NCBI GenBank assembly: GCA_027490095.1
Contig: JAIXYT010000020.1
Coordinates: forward strand, 58,797 to 122,796
DNA from: Sphingomonadales bacterium
Lineage (GTDB): Bacteria; Pseudomonadota; Alphaproteobacteria; Sphingomonadales; Sphingomonadaceae
Length of the DNA stretch: 64,000 nucleotides
Direction: 5' to 3'
How positions within the stretch are numbered: position 1 is the first letter of the stretch; every line of letters begins with the position of its first letter. The notes below the pieces were generated by a model. It saw only the letters and a program-made list of their open reading frames with translations, was not told where the DNA came from and ran no database searches. This document shows, piece after piece, positions 35,544 to 44,406 of this stretch. A program made the position numbers and the translations under genes.

Positions 35544-36776
35544 TCAGTTGTAGCGGCGGAGCTCTTCCTTCGCGACCGTCACGCGGTGCACCTCGTCCGG
35601 GCCGTCGGCAAGGCGCAGGGTGCGCTGGCCGGCATAGCTGGAGGCAAGGCCGTAATCCTGGCAGACGCCACCGCCGCCATGGGCCTGGATCGCCATGTCG
35701 ATGATCCTGGTCGAGACGTTGGGCGCCACCACCTTGATCATCGCGATCAGGGCCTTGGCGTCCTTGTTGCCGACCGTGTCCATCATGTAGGCCGCCTTCA
35801 GGCACAGCAGCCGCGCCTGCTCGATCTCGATCCGGGCGTTGGCGATGCGCTCGTGCCAGACACCCTGGTCGGCAACCGGGCGGCCGAATGCGACGCGGGA
35901 CTTCAGACGCTTCACCATCTTCTCCAGCGCACGCTCGGAGGCGCCGATCGAGCGCATGCAGTGGTGGATACGGCCCGGCCCCAGGCGCCCCTGGGCGATC
36001 TCGAACCCGCGCCCCTCGCCGAAGATCATGTTCGAAGCCGGCACGCGGACATTTTCCAGCAGCACCTCGAAGTGGCCGTGCGGGGCGTCGTCATAGCCGA
36101 ACACGTGCAGCGGGCGGACCTTGGTGATCCCCGGCGCGTCGAGCGGAACGAGGATCTGCGACTGCTGCAGGTGCTTGGGCGCCGAGGTGTCGGTCTTGCC
36201 CATCACGATCGCGATCTTGCAGCGCGGGTCGCCGACGCCCGACGACCACCATTTACGGCCGTTGATCACATATTCGTCGCCCTCGCGGCGGATCGAGGTC
36301 TCGATGTTGGTCGCGTCCGACGAGGCAACCGCCGGCTCCGTCATCAGGAAGGCGGAGCGCATCTCGCCCTTCGACAGGGGAACCAGCCACTGCTGCTGCT
36401 GCTCGTGCGTGCCGTAGCGCGCCAGCACTTCCATGTTGCCGGTGTCGGGCGCGGAGCAGTTGAACACTTCCGAAGACCAGCCGACCCGGCCCATCTCCTC
36501 GGCGAGCGGCGCATATTCGAGGTTGGTGAGCGGCGTGCCGTCGAAGTGGAAATGGTGCACGGGCACACCGCCATGGCTCGGCGGCACGAACATGTTCCAC
36601 AGGCCCGCCGCCCGGGCCTTGGGCTTCAGCTCCTCGATGACCTGGATGACCTTCCAGCGCTCACCCTTGTGCGCTTCCTCTTCGTAGCGGGCCTCGTTCG
36701 GATAGATGTGCTCGTCCATGAAGGCGCGCAGCCGCTCCAGCATTTCCTGGGTCCGCGGCGAATAGTCGAAGTGCAT
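35544..36776 (-). CDS. Acyl-CoA dehydrogenase, ACAD10/11-like
   Basis: 410 residues with the acyl-CoA dehydrogenase fold: [40 protein letters not shown] (substrate and FAD region), [20 protein letters not shown] and the C-terminal [20 protein letters not shown] with [18 protein letters not shown]. The [20 protein letters not shown] block is characteristic of the ACAD10/11-type long-chain or 4-hydroxyacid group rather than of IVD. It is likely to oxidise a medium/long or branched acyl-CoA in the cytoplasm, passing electrons to ETF. It stands alone on the strand between the AraC cluster and the zinc-ribbon gene. Confidence 0.92.
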   Translation of the reverse strand: MHFDYSPRTQEMLERLRAFMDEHIYPNEARYEEEAHKGERWKVIQVIEELKPKARAAGLWNMFVPPSHGGVPVHHFHFDGTPLTNLEYAPLAEEMGRVGWSSEVFNCSAPDTGNMEVLARYGTHEQQQQWLVPLSKGEMRSAFLMTEPAVASSDATNIETSIRREGDEYVINGRKWWSSGVGDPRCKIAIVMGKTDTSAPKHLQQSQILVPLDAPGITKVRPLHVFGYDDAPHGHFEVLLENVRVPASNMIFGEGRGFEIAQGRLGPGRIHHCMRSIGASERALEKMVKRLKSRVAFGRPVADQGVWHERIANARIEIEQARLLCLKAAYMMDTVGNKDAKALIAMIKVVAPNVSTRIIDMAIQAHGGGGVCQDYGLASSYAGQRTLRLADGPDEVHRVTVAKEELRRYN

Positions 36777-36911
36777 GGGTGTCTCCCCTGGTGTCCATCA
36801 TGAGTGGTGCGCCGCCGACCTTGCCGGGTGAATCGGTGGCCTGCAACCTGTGGGAACAAGAGAGGTTCGTGCGCCTTTAGCCTTGCGCTCGATCAAACCG
36901 CCCGGGCCTGA

Positions 36912-38063
36912 TCAGATGCGGCCGAGCTCCGCCGGCTTCAGCTGCATGCGCAGGCGGACGGCGCTTGGCGGCGGGTCGATCGCGCTGGTTTCGAACCGCA
37001 CGGCCTTGCCGGGCGCCACCGTCGCGGCCTCCGGCCTGACGGTCCAGCGGGCAACGACTCCGCCGCGCGCATCCAGCAGCAGCAGTTCGACGGGCGGCAC
37101 GGGCTGGACCTTGTCCGTGGGGTTGCTGATGGTGCCGGCGATTTCCCAGACCTGCCGGTTGCCGGGCAGGCTGCGACGGGCGGCTTCCGCCTCGATCGCA
37201 AGCGGGGGCGGGGCGGCGCGCGGCAGGCTGACCGCCGGCACGGCGACTTCGGGAAGCCCGATCGCCGCCGGGTTGTAGGGCGGCAGGCCATAGTCTTCCG
37301 GCGCCACCCGGCCGGTCATGACGAGGATTGCCCAGCCGAGCGCAAGCAGCGCGACTGCGCCGACGAGCAAGCGCCACCGGCCCGAGCGGGGTTCCGCCTC
37401 GTCGCCCTCGTCCTCCCAGCCATCATGCTCGGGAACGACCGGCTCCTCCTCTGGCAGCTCGGCCGCAAGGGTGTCCCGGCCGGTCTCGACCTCCTCGGCG
37501 ATCCCCTGGACAAGGGCACCGGGGCCGGGGAGCCGGGTGCGGACAGCGGCCGGCTCGGGCTGCGGAACCGGAACGGGCGGCGCCTCGAAATGGATGGTGG
37601 GGCGCGCCGGTGGCGCATACAGCGGCGAGGACGGATCCTTGGGCGGCGTGAAGCCCGGCGGGGTGAACACGGGGGGTGGCCGGTCCAGCGGCGGCGTGAA
37701 ATCCGGCTTCGGGGCTGCAGTCGGCGCAAAGCCCGCCGGCGTGAACACCGGGGAGGGCTGCTCAGGCTCGGGTGCAGGCTCGGCCAGCGGCGGAAGGGGC
37801 GGCGCGATCGGCCGCGGCTCGGGCCAGCCGCTGACGCTTGCCCAGGCCGCATCCGTGAGACGTGGATGTTCCTCGTCCGGGGGAAGCGGATCCTCGAGCT
37901 CGAGCACCTCTTCCTCGGGCGTCGCGGCCCAGACACTGCGGCAGACCTTGCATCGCGCGCGGCGCGGCCGGAACACGACTTCGCCGTCCGCGCCGGGCTC
38001 GGTCGGCCAGTCGCTTGCATCGATCCGGTAGCGGGCCCCGCAATTGGGGCAGGTGAGCTGCAT
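36912..38063 (-). CDS. MJ0042-type zinc-ribbon, single-pass membrane protein
   Basis: 383 residues. The N-terminus carries a zinc ribbon, MQLTCPNCGARYRI at residues 1-14 and RARCKVCRSVW about 25 residues later (two CxxC pairs). A long proline-rich, disordered region follows (residues 50-235), then one transmembrane helix (LLVGAVALLALGWAILVM) and a C-terminal periplasmic beta domain of about 110 residues (EIAGTISNPTDKVQPVPPVE, VVARWTVRP) resembling FxLYD/DUF3426 domains. Such proteins are widespread and uncharacterised. The start MQLTCPN is chosen because the zinc ribbon starts there. In relatives this gene often stands next to ftsEX, which is absent here. Confidence 0.85.
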   Translation of the reverse strand: MQLTCPNCGARYRIDASDWPTEPGADGEVVFRPRRARCKVCRSVWAATPEEEVLELEDPLPPDEEHPRLTDAAWASVSGWPEPRPIAPPLPPLAEPAPEPEQPSPVFTPAGFAPTAAPKPDFTPPLDRPPPVFTPPGFTPPKDPSSPLYAPPARPTIHFEAPPVPVPQPEPAAVRTRLPGPGALVQGIAEEVETGRDTLAAELPEEEPVVPEHDGWEDEGDEAEPRSGRWRLLVGAVALLALGWAILVMTGRVAPEDYGLPPYNPAAIGLPEVAVPAVSLPRAAPPPLAIEAEAARRSLPGNRQVWEIAGTISNPTDKVQPVPPVELLLLDARGGVVARWTVRPEAATVAPGKAVRFETSAIDPPPSAVRLRMQLKPAELGRI

Positions 38064-38194
38064 GCAGCGCCTTTCCCACAGGTTCCCCCATCGACACAAG
38101 AGAGCGCACGCAACAGCAGATTGCCGCGGACGGCGGCGGCTTCGGCGCCGGCCGATTGCGTGGGTGGCCCGCGCCCGTCTATGGGGGCGCGCCT

Positions 38195-38809
38195 ATGGCT
38201 TCCGAGCGATCCGCCTCCCCAAGGTCCCCAAGCCGCCGGTCCTCAGGCCCGGCCGCCGTCGGCCCGATCGGCTGCCTTGCCCGCACGGCTGCCTTTGCCC
38301 TGCTCGCCTGGATCGGCGGGTTCGTGCTGTTCGTGCTGAACCTGCCGGGGCCGGCTGCCAGCGGGACGCGGACCGACGGGGTCGCCGTTCTGACAGGAGG
38401 GCCCGGGCGGGTGCCGCACGGGGTGGCCGTGCTGGTTGCCGGCCTTGCCGAGCGGATGCTTGTGTCGGGTGTGCACCCCAGCGTGAAGCCCGGCGAACTG
38501 GGGACCGCCGCCCGGATCCCCGAGCGGCTGAACAGCTGCTGCGTCGATCTGGGCTTCGAGGCGGACAGCACACGGTCCAACGCACAGGAAGTGTCGGCCT
38601 GGGTTGCGAAGCACGGCTTCAAGTCCATCAGGCTGGTCACGGCCGCCTATCACATGCCGCGGGCGCAGGCCGAGCTCGAGGCACGGCTGCCGGACGACGT
38701 TCTGGTGGTGCCGGACGGCGTGAACGCCGGCCTGCCGCTGGGCGCGATGCTGATCGAATATGCGAAGTTCCAGGTTTCGTGGGTTCTCTTGAGGGTGAGG
38801 CCGGCATGA
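38195..38809 (+). CDS. YdcF/ElyC-family DUF218 membrane protein
   Basis: 204 residues. A basic N-terminus and one transmembrane helix (TAAFALLAWIGGFVLFVLNL) anchor a periplasmic DUF218 domain: GVAVLTGGPGRVPHGVAVLV, ERMLVSGVHPSVKPGEL, STRSNAQEVSAWVAKHGFKS, IRLVTAAYHMPRAQAELEAR. The ADSTRSNAQE and VTAAYHMPRA motifs are the family hallmarks. ElyC affects peptidoglycan and lipid carrier use in E. coli; the biochemical role is not settled. The ATG at 38195 is preferred over a TTG upstream. Its stop overlaps the start of plsC. Confidence 0.88.
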   Translation: MASERSASPRSPSRRSSGPAAVGPIGCLARTAAFALLAWIGGFVLFVLNLPGPAASGTRTDGVAVLTGGPGRVPHGVAVLVAGLAERMLVSGVHPSVKPGELGTAARIPERLNSCCVDLGFEADSTRSNAQEVSAWVAKHGFKSIRLVTAAYHMPRAQAELEARLPDDVLVVPDGVNAGLPLGAMLIEYAKFQVSWVLLRVRPA

Positions 38810-39510
38810 TGGGCACGATTCGCGCGATCCTGTTCAACATCGTGTTCCTGGCCGGTTCGATCCTGATCACCAGCAGCATCGCGATCGCCGCACCCTTCTC
38901 GCGCGAGCTGGTGCGCTGGGGCGCGCACCAGTGGGCGCGCTGGTTCGTGTGGTGCGCGCGCCTGTTCCTGGGCATTCGCCTGGTGGTGCGCGGGCGGGTG
39001 CCGCAAGAGGGCGTGATCATCGCGTCCAAGCACACCTCGATGTACGAGACCATTCTCACCCTCTACCTGTTCCACCACCCGGCGGTGGTGATGAAGGCGG
39101 AACTGCGGAAGATCCCGATCTGGGGCTTTGTCGCGGATCGCCACGGCAGCATCTTCGTGGAGCGCGGCAAGGCCGGCGCTGCCTTGAAGGGCATGCTGCG
39201 GCAAGCCAAGGCGCGCGCAGCCGACGGCCGCCCGATCTTCATCTTCCCGGAAGGGACCCGCGTGGCGCATGGCACCCAGCCGCCACTGAAGGCCGGCCTG
39301 TTCGGCGTCTACGGCGGGCTGAAGGTGCCCGTGGTGCCCGTGACGCACGACGCAGCGCTCTGCTGGACGCGCGGCCTTGCGAAGCAGCCGGGGACGGTGA
39401 CGGTCGCGTTTCTGCCCGAGGTGCCGGCCGGGCTCCCGCGCGAGGAGATGGAGGCCGCCGTGCATTGCGCGATCAACCGCGATCCGCTGACGGCCGAGGT
39501 GCTGGCATGA
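38806..39510 (+). CDS. plsC: 1-acyl-sn-glycerol-3-phosphate acyltransferase
   Basis: 234 residues: an N-terminal membrane helix (ILFNIVFLAGSILITSSIAI) and the LPLAT domain. The catalytic motif reads KHTSMYE, i.e. H-x4-E where most of the family has H-x4-D; the FPEGTR motif (IFIFPEGTRVAHG) and the FVERGKAG block are normal. It adds the second acyl chain to make phosphatidic acid at the inner membrane. The start overlaps the YdcF stop and its stop overlaps the DUF2125 start (ATGA in both), so the three are one operon. Confidence 0.93.
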   Translation: MMGTIRAILFNIVFLAGSILITSSIAIAAPFSRELVRWGAHQWARWFVWCARLFLGIRLVVRGRVPQEGVIIASKHTSMYETILTLYLFHHPAVVMKAELRKIPIWGFVADRHGSIFVERGKAGAALKGMLRQAKARAADGRPIFIFPEGTRVAHGTQPPLKAGLFGVYGGLKVPVVPVTHDAALCWTRGLAKQPGTVTVAFLPEVPAGLPREEMEAAVHCAINRDPLTAEVLA

Positions 39511-40469
39511 GCAACCGGATCCCGCTGTGGGCGACGCTGATCCCGCTGCTGCTGGGAATTGCCGTGTGGGGCTTCATCTGGCGCGGCCATGAGGCCGGCT
39601 TCGAAGCCGACCTGCGCAAGGTGCTGCCGGCTGACGTGGCGATCGATGCGGCGGGCTTTCCCTATCGGCTGGAGGCGCGGCTGGCGACCGTGAAGCTGGA
39701 ACACCGGGACTCCGCGCTGGAACTGGGCCTTGCCGCCGAGGATGCGACCATCAACCGGGTTCCCTGGCAGCGCGACCGACAGGTTATCACGATGGGGCAG
39801 TCGCAGGCCCGGGCGGCGCTGACGCCCCTTGCCGGGGCGAATGTGGTGGTGGATGCGCCCGAGGCGCTGGCATCCCTGCGGCTGGACGACGAGCGGATCG
39901 CCCGGCTGTCCGTCGTGTGGCAGACGCCGACGATCGCAACGGGCCTGTTTGCGGTGCCGGTAAAGGCCGACAGCTTCGAGGCGCATCTGCGCGAGACGCC
40001 GGCCGACACGAAGGCAGCCGGGCCGCGGCTGCCGACGCAGGCGCAACTGGTGCTGTCGGGCATGGGCGTCCGGTTCGGCGGCGGCGCGCCCCTGAAGCTG
40101 GCGCTGGACAGCGAGATGACGGGCCCCGGGCCCATCACCAGCCTTGCCGGGTGGGAACAGGGGGGAACCGCCGAGATCCGCTCCGCCACGCTGTCGGATG
40201 CCACGGGCGAAGTGGCACGGCTGTCGGCGACTCTGGTGGCGGAAGACGGGCAGCTGCGCCTGGCAGGCACTGTGGAGACAGTGTGCCCGGCAACCGTGCG
40301 CGCCGCCTTTGCCGGCACGCGGGCGCCCGAGGAGAAGCGCAGCCGGGTGCCGGAGAGGATCGCGATCGGCGGCACCCTGCCGGGCGGGCTGGCGGCTGCC
40401 CCCCGGGACCCGGCCAGGCCCCCGCCCCCGGTTCGCGGCCAGGAGCCGCCCTGCCCCACGCTGCGGTAA
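39507..40469 (+). CDS. DUF2125 domain-containing envelope protein
   Basis: 320 residues. One N-terminal membrane helix (LWATLIPLLLGIAVWGFIW) is followed by a beta-rich body (ADVAIDAAGFPYRLEARLAT, VVVDAPEALASLRLDD, GGAPLKLALDSEMTGP) that matches DUF2125 proteins, likely periplasmic and anchored in the inner membrane. The last 35 residues are proline-rich. The function is unknown. DUF2125 genes next to plsC are frequent in Sphingomonadales. It is overlapped by plsC, four bases. Confidence 0.82.
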   Translation: MSNRIPLWATLIPLLLGIAVWGFIWRGHEAGFEADLRKVLPADVAIDAAGFPYRLEARLATVKLEHRDSALELGLAAEDATINRVPWQRDRQVITMGQSQARAALTPLAGANVVVDAPEALASLRLDDERIARLSVVWQTPTIATGLFAVPVKADSFEAHLRETPADTKAAGPRLPTQAQLVLSGMGVRFGGGAPLKLALDSEMTGPGPITSLAGWEQGGTAEIRSATLSDATGEVARLSATLVAEDGQLRLAGTVETVCPATVRAAFAGTRAPEEKRSRVPERIAIGGTLPGGLAAAPRDPARPPPPVRGQEPPCPTLR

Positions 40470-40530
40470 GCTGCACGGTGCGGATTGGTGGACGGTTGCG
40501 CATGGGCCGGCAAGTCGCCATATGGCGCCC

Positions 40531-40635
40531 GGGAGCCGGCATGGACGTGCCGTTCGCCAACCCGGTCAGGTCCGGAAGGAAGCAGCCGTAACGATTTCCG
40601 GTACGGGTCGTGTCGGCTCCCACTGTTCTTTTTTT
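40531..40635 (+). ncRNA. ffs: Signal recognition particle RNA, small bacterial type, with terminator
   Basis: A short hairpin RNA gene: the ends GGGAGCCG (40531-40538) and CGGCTCCC (40614-40621) pair, and the conserved SRP core GGTCAGGTCCGGAAGGAAGC, with the Ffh-binding loop, is at about 40564-40583. A run of T residues at 40629-40635 follows at once, fitting an intrinsic terminator. SRP RNA with Ffh targets membrane proteins to the translocon. It lies between the DUF2125 gene and dnaX, a common location in alphaproteobacteria. It also proves that the open frame extending upstream of dnaX is not coding. Confidence 0.95.
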
Positions 40636-40785
40636 GCCGGCCTGCGGCCGGTTCCGCGCACTGGCGCGGGCGCCCGGTCGGGCTTGCGGCCTTCGGCCGA
40701 GATGGAATGGCGCCCGGCCTGCGGCTGGACTAAGTCAGGCATCGTCTCTCTTGATTGTGGCGGCTCGAAGCCTCACTCACATCCC

Positions 40786-42441
40786 ATGAGTCTCTTCCCC
40801 GAAGATGCACCCTATCGCGTGCTGGCCCGCAAGTACCGGCCGGCGGCGTTCGATGCGCTGATCGGGCAGGAGGCGGTCGTCACCACGCTCGCCAATGCAA
40901 TTGCACGCAACCGGCTGGCGCAGGCCTGGCTGCTGACCGGCGTGCGCGGCGTGGGCAAGACCTCGACCGCGCGGATCATCGCCAAGGCGCTGAACTGCAT
41001 CGGGCCCGACGGCACCGGCGGGCCGACGGTGGAACCCTGCGGGGTGTGCAGCAACTGCGTGGCGATCACCGAGGGCCAGCACATCGACGTGATCGAGATG
41101 GACGCGGCCTCGAACACCGGCGTCGACGACGCGCGCGAGATCATCGAGGCGGTGCGCTACGCCCCGGCCACGGCGCGCTACAAGGTCTACATCATCGACG
41201 AAGCGCACATGCTGAGCAAGAACGCCTGGAATGCGCTGCTGAAAACCTTGGAAGAGCCGCCGCCGCACGTGAAGTTCGTGTTCGCGACGACGGACGTGCA
41301 GAAGCTGTTGCCGACCATCCTCAGCCGCTGCCAGCGGTTCGACCTGAAGCGGATTCCGGCTGAGCTTCTGGCGGGGCACTTCCGCAAGGTGGCGGATGCC
41401 GAAGGGGTGGAGGCCGAGGGCGAGGCGCTGGCCATCATCGCACGCGCGGCCGAGGGCAGCGTGCGCGACGGGCTGTCGATGCTGGACCAGGCGATCGCGC
41501 TGGCGGGCGCCGGGCCGGTGACGGCGGATGCCGTGCGCGACATGCTGGGCCTTGCCGACCGGGGGCGGACGGCGACCCTGCTGGGCGCGATCCTGGAAGC
41601 CGATGCCGCAGCGGCGATGGTGGCGGTCGATTCGGCGCACGCGGCCGGCGTCGATTCGCAGGCGCTGATCGGCGGCCTGCTCGACATGGTGCATGGCGTC
41701 ACCCGGGCGCGCCTGTCCGGCAGCGCGGATCCGGCGCTGTCCGAAGGCGACCGGGCGGCCATCGCGCGCTGGACGGCCGAACTGTCGTTCCCGGCGCTGC
41801 ACCGGCTGTGGCAGCTGCTGCTGAAGGGCCATGCCGAAGTCGGCCAGGCGCCGATCCCGTCGCAGGCGGCCGAGATGGCGATCCTGCGCTGCGTGCATGC
41901 CGCCGGCCTGCCGGACCCGGAAAAGCTGGCGAAGCTTGTGGCGGCCGGGGCCGGGGCGGCAACGCCGGCCGTGCAGACCCAACCGGCGGCAACTGCGCCG
42001 GCCCCGGCAATGGCGCCGGCGCCCGCTGCCGAGCGCGGCGATGGCCCGACCGACGCAGCGGGGCTGGTCGCGCTGTTCGAGGAGCGGCTGGAGGCCTTGC
42101 TTGCCAAGCAGCTCCGCGACGATGTGGCGATCCTGACGGTCAGCCCGGGCCTTCTGGTGCTGGGGCAGCTGGGTTCGCTGCCGGCGGGGTTTGCAGCCGA
42201 TGTGCGCAAGTGCCTCAAGGGCTGGACTGGCGCGCCCTGGGAAGTGCGGATCGAGGCCGCGCCCGAGGGCGCGGAGAGCCTGAGGCAGCAGGCCGACAGG
42301 GCGCGCGCGATCGCGCATGAGGCAGCGCTGGAAGACCCCATGGTGCAGGCGCTGCTGACCGAGTTTCCCGGTGCCGAAGTGGTGAGCCCGGCGCCGCCGC
42401 GGACGCCTGCGGCCCCACCCTTGAGGAGTGCAACGGCATGA
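40786..42441 (+). CDS. dnaX: DNA polymerase III subunit gamma/tau
   Basis: 551 residues. AAA+ clamp-loader domain with YRPAAFDALIGQEAVVTTLA, Walker A TGVRGVGKTST, a zinc module (NCIGPDG, EPCGVCSNC), Walker B YIIDEAHMLSKNAWNALLKT and sensor 1 FATTDVQKL. Domain III and a proline/alanine-rich linker lead to a C-terminal tau-like region. ATG 40786 is the start: MSLFPEDAPYRVLARKYRP matches the family, while the upstream frame contains the SRP RNA. It overlaps the ybaB start by four bases. Confidence 0.97.
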   Translation: MSLFPEDAPYRVLARKYRPAAFDALIGQEAVVTTLANAIARNRLAQAWLLTGVRGVGKTSTARIIAKALNCIGPDGTGGPTVEPCGVCSNCVAITEGQHIDVIEMDAASNTGVDDAREIIEAVRYAPATARYKVYIIDEAHMLSKNAWNALLKTLEEPPPHVKFVFATTDVQKLLPTILSRCQRFDLKRIPAELLAGHFRKVADAEGVEAEGEALAIIARAAEGSVRDGLSMLDQAIALAGAGPVTADAVRDMLGLADRGRTATLLGAILEADAAAAMVAVDSAHAAGVDSQALIGGLLDMVHGVTRARLSGSADPALSEGDRAAIARWTAELSFPALHRLWQLLLKGHAEVGQAPIPSQAAEMAILRCVHAAGLPDPEKLAKLVAAGAGAATPAVQTQPAATAPAPAMAPAPAAERGDGPTDAAGLVALFEERLEALLAKQLRDDVAILTVSPGLLVLGQLGSLPAGFAADVRKCLKGWTGAPWEVRIEAAPEGAESLRQQADRARAIAHEAALEDPMVQALLTEFPGAEVVSPAPPRTPAAPPLRSATA

Positions 42442-42755
42442 AGAGCCTGGATGAAATCCTGCAGATGGCGAACAATGTGCAGGCCCAGCTTGCGCAGGCG
42501 CAGGAGGGTCTCGACAGGATCGAGGTGGAAGGCGTTTCGGGCGGGGGCCTGGTGAAGGTGACCGCCAGCGCCAAGGGCCGCATCATCCGGCTGGACATCG
42601 ACCCGAGCCTGCTGACCGTGGACAGCAAGGAAATGACCGAAGACCTGATCGTGGCGGCGCTGAACGATGCGCGGGCGCGGGCCGACCAGGCGGCGCATGC
42701 CGAAATGCAGAAGATGACGGCAGGTCTTCCCTTGCCGCCGGGCTTCAAGTTCTAG
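42438..42755 (+). CDS. ybaB: YbaB/EbfC family nucleoid-associated protein
   Basis: 105 residues, helix-strand-helix dimer: KSLDEILQMANNVQAQLAQA, VEGVSGGGLVKVTASAKGRI, IDPSLLTVDSKEMTEDLIVA, and a flexible C-terminus KMTAGLPLPPGFKF. These proteins bind DNA and are usually found after dnaX, often before recR. Here recN follows instead, convergent with a three-base gap. Confidence 0.95.
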   Translation: MKSLDEILQMANNVQAQLAQAQEGLDRIEVEGVSGGGLVKVTASAKGRIIRLDIDPSLLTVDSKEMTEDLIVAALNDARARADQAAHAEMQKMTAGLPLPPGFKF

Positions 42756-42758
42756 GCG

Positions 42759-44402
42759 TCAGGCGCCCAGCAGCTTCTCGGCCTGCGCCCGGGCCTCGGC
42801 GGTCACTTCCGCGCCAGAGAGCATGCGCGCGATCTCGTCGCGGCGGGTCTCGGTGTCCAGCGGCTCGACGGTGGTGGCGCCCGAGGACTTGCTGATCCTG
42901 AGGTGATGCGCGCCGGCTGCCGCCACCTGCGGGCTGTGGGTCACCACCAGCACCTGCGCGCCCTCGGCGACCTTCGCCAGCCGGCTGCCGATCGCGCTGG
43001 CGGTTGCCCCGCCGACGCCGCGATCGATCTCGTCGAACACCAGCGTGCCCGAGGTGCCGGTGCTGGCAAGCGCGACTTTCAGCGCCAGGATGAAGCGGCT
43101 GAGCTCGCCGCCCGAGGCGATGCGGGTGAGTGGCCCGAAGGCGGTGCCCGCGTTGGTCGCAACCTCGAACCGCACCTGGTCGGCACCCGTCTCGCCCAGG
43201 GCCGCGGGCTCGATCGCCGTCCGGAACCGTGCGGCCTCGAGCTTCAACGCTGGAAGCTCGGTGTTGACGGCAGCATCGAGCCGGGTGGCGGCAGCCGCGC
43301 GGGCCGCGGTCAGCCGCACGGCAACCCGTTCGGCGGCGGCGCGGGTGCGCGCCTCTTCGGCCCGCAGCCGCTCCAGGCCACGGCCGGCATCATCCACGGC
43401 CGCCAGCCGCGCCGACAGGTCGGCCGCGAGCGCGGGCAGCGCATCCACCTCCACCCGGTGCTTGCGGGCCATGGCGCGCAGCTCGAACAGGCGGGCCTCG
43501 GCGGCTTCCAGGGCCTCGGGCGAAATGGTGAATCGGGCGCGGACATCGGCGAGGCTCGCCTCCACCCCGTCGCCCTCCACCAGCGCCCGGTCGATGCCGT
43601 CCAGCGCCGCCTGGAGGGCCGGATCGGCATCGGCGATGCGCTCCAGCCGGCGCGCCGCCTGGCGCAGCTGGCCGAGTGCGCCGTCAGCCGCCGAGACCAG
43701 CGTGTCGATCGCGTCGAGGCTCTCGGCCAGCCGTGCGCCCTTCTGCATGGTGCTGCGCGCCTCGGCGAGTTCGGCTTCCTCGCCGGGCCGGGGCTTCAGG
43801 GCAGAGAGTTCCGACACCGCATGCGCCAGCCAGTCCCTGTCGCGCGCGTCACGCTCGGCGGCGGCTTCGGCAGCAATGCGGGCGGCGGCGGCTGCCTTCC
43901 AGGCGGCATGGGCTTCTGCAGCCTCGGCCAGCAGTGCGGCGTGGCCGGCGAAGGCGTCCAGCAGCGCCATGTGGCCGCGCGGGTTCAGCAGGCCGCGCTC
44001 GTCGTGCTGGCCGTGCACCTCGACCAGCAGCTGGCCGAACTGCCGAAGCAGCGTCGCCGAGACGGGCACGTCGTTCACATGGGCGCGGCTGCCGCCATCG
44101 GCCTTCAGAGTCCGCCGCAGCACCAGTTCGCCGGGCTGGTCGAGCGCGATCTCGTTGTCGGCAGCAAGGGCGAGCGCCGGATGGTCGGGCGCCAGCTGAA
44201 AACTCGCGGTCGCGCTGGCCTGCGATGCGCTGCTGCGGACCATCGCGGCGTCGGCACGCTCGCCGAGTGCAAGACCGAGCCCGTCGAGCAGGATGGATTT
44301 TCCGGCGCCCGTCTCGCCCGTCAGCACCGAGAGGCCCGTGCCGAGGTCGAGCACGACGCGCTCGATCAGCACCAGGTCCCGGATCGCAAGGCTGACGAGC
44401 AA
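42759..44402 (-). CDS. recN: DNA repair protein RecN
   Basis: About 547 residues of an SMC-like ATPase: Walker A GETGAGKSILLDGLGLALGE near the N-terminus, two coiled-coil arms (residues 150-350, rich in alanine, glutamate and arginine), signature IASGGELSRFILALKVALA and Walker B GTLVFDEIDRGVGGATA. RecN acts early in double-strand-break repair. A TTG at 44402, four bases after the bamD stop, gives the family start (LLVSLAIRDLVLIERV); an ATG at 44471 would lie inside bamD. Cotranscription with bamD is usual in alphaproteobacteria. Confidence 0.95.
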   Translation of the reverse strand: MLVSLAIRDLVLIERVVLDLGTGLSVLTGETGAGKSILLDGLGLALGERADAAMVRSSASQASATASFQLAPDHPALALAADNEIALDQPGELVLRRTLKADGGSRAHVNDVPVSATLLRQFGQLLVEVHGQHDERGLLNPRGHMALLDAFAGHAALLAEAAEAHAAWKAAAAARIAAEAAAERDARDRDWLAHAVSELSALKPRPGEEAELAEARSTMQKGARLAESLDAIDTLVSAADGALGQLRQAARRLERIADADPALQAALDGIDRALVEGDGVEASLADVRARFTISPEALEAAEARLFELRAMARKHRVEVDALPALAADLSARLAAVDDAGRGLERLRAEEARTRAAAERVAVRLTAARAAAATRLDAAVNTELPALKLEAARFRTAIEPAALGETGADQVRFEVATNAGTAFGPLTRIASGGELSRFILALKVALASTGTSGTLVFDEIDRGVGGATASAIGSRLAKVAEGAQVLVVTHSPQVAAAGAHHLRISKSSGATTVEPLDTETRRDEIARMLSGAEVTAEARAQAEKLLGA

Positions 44403-44406
44403 GCGA

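Noticed and set aside
40144..40785. 214-codon upstream extension of dnaX
   Set aside because: It contains the SRP RNA gene and the end of the DUF2125 gene; DnaX similarity begins only at the ATG at 40786.
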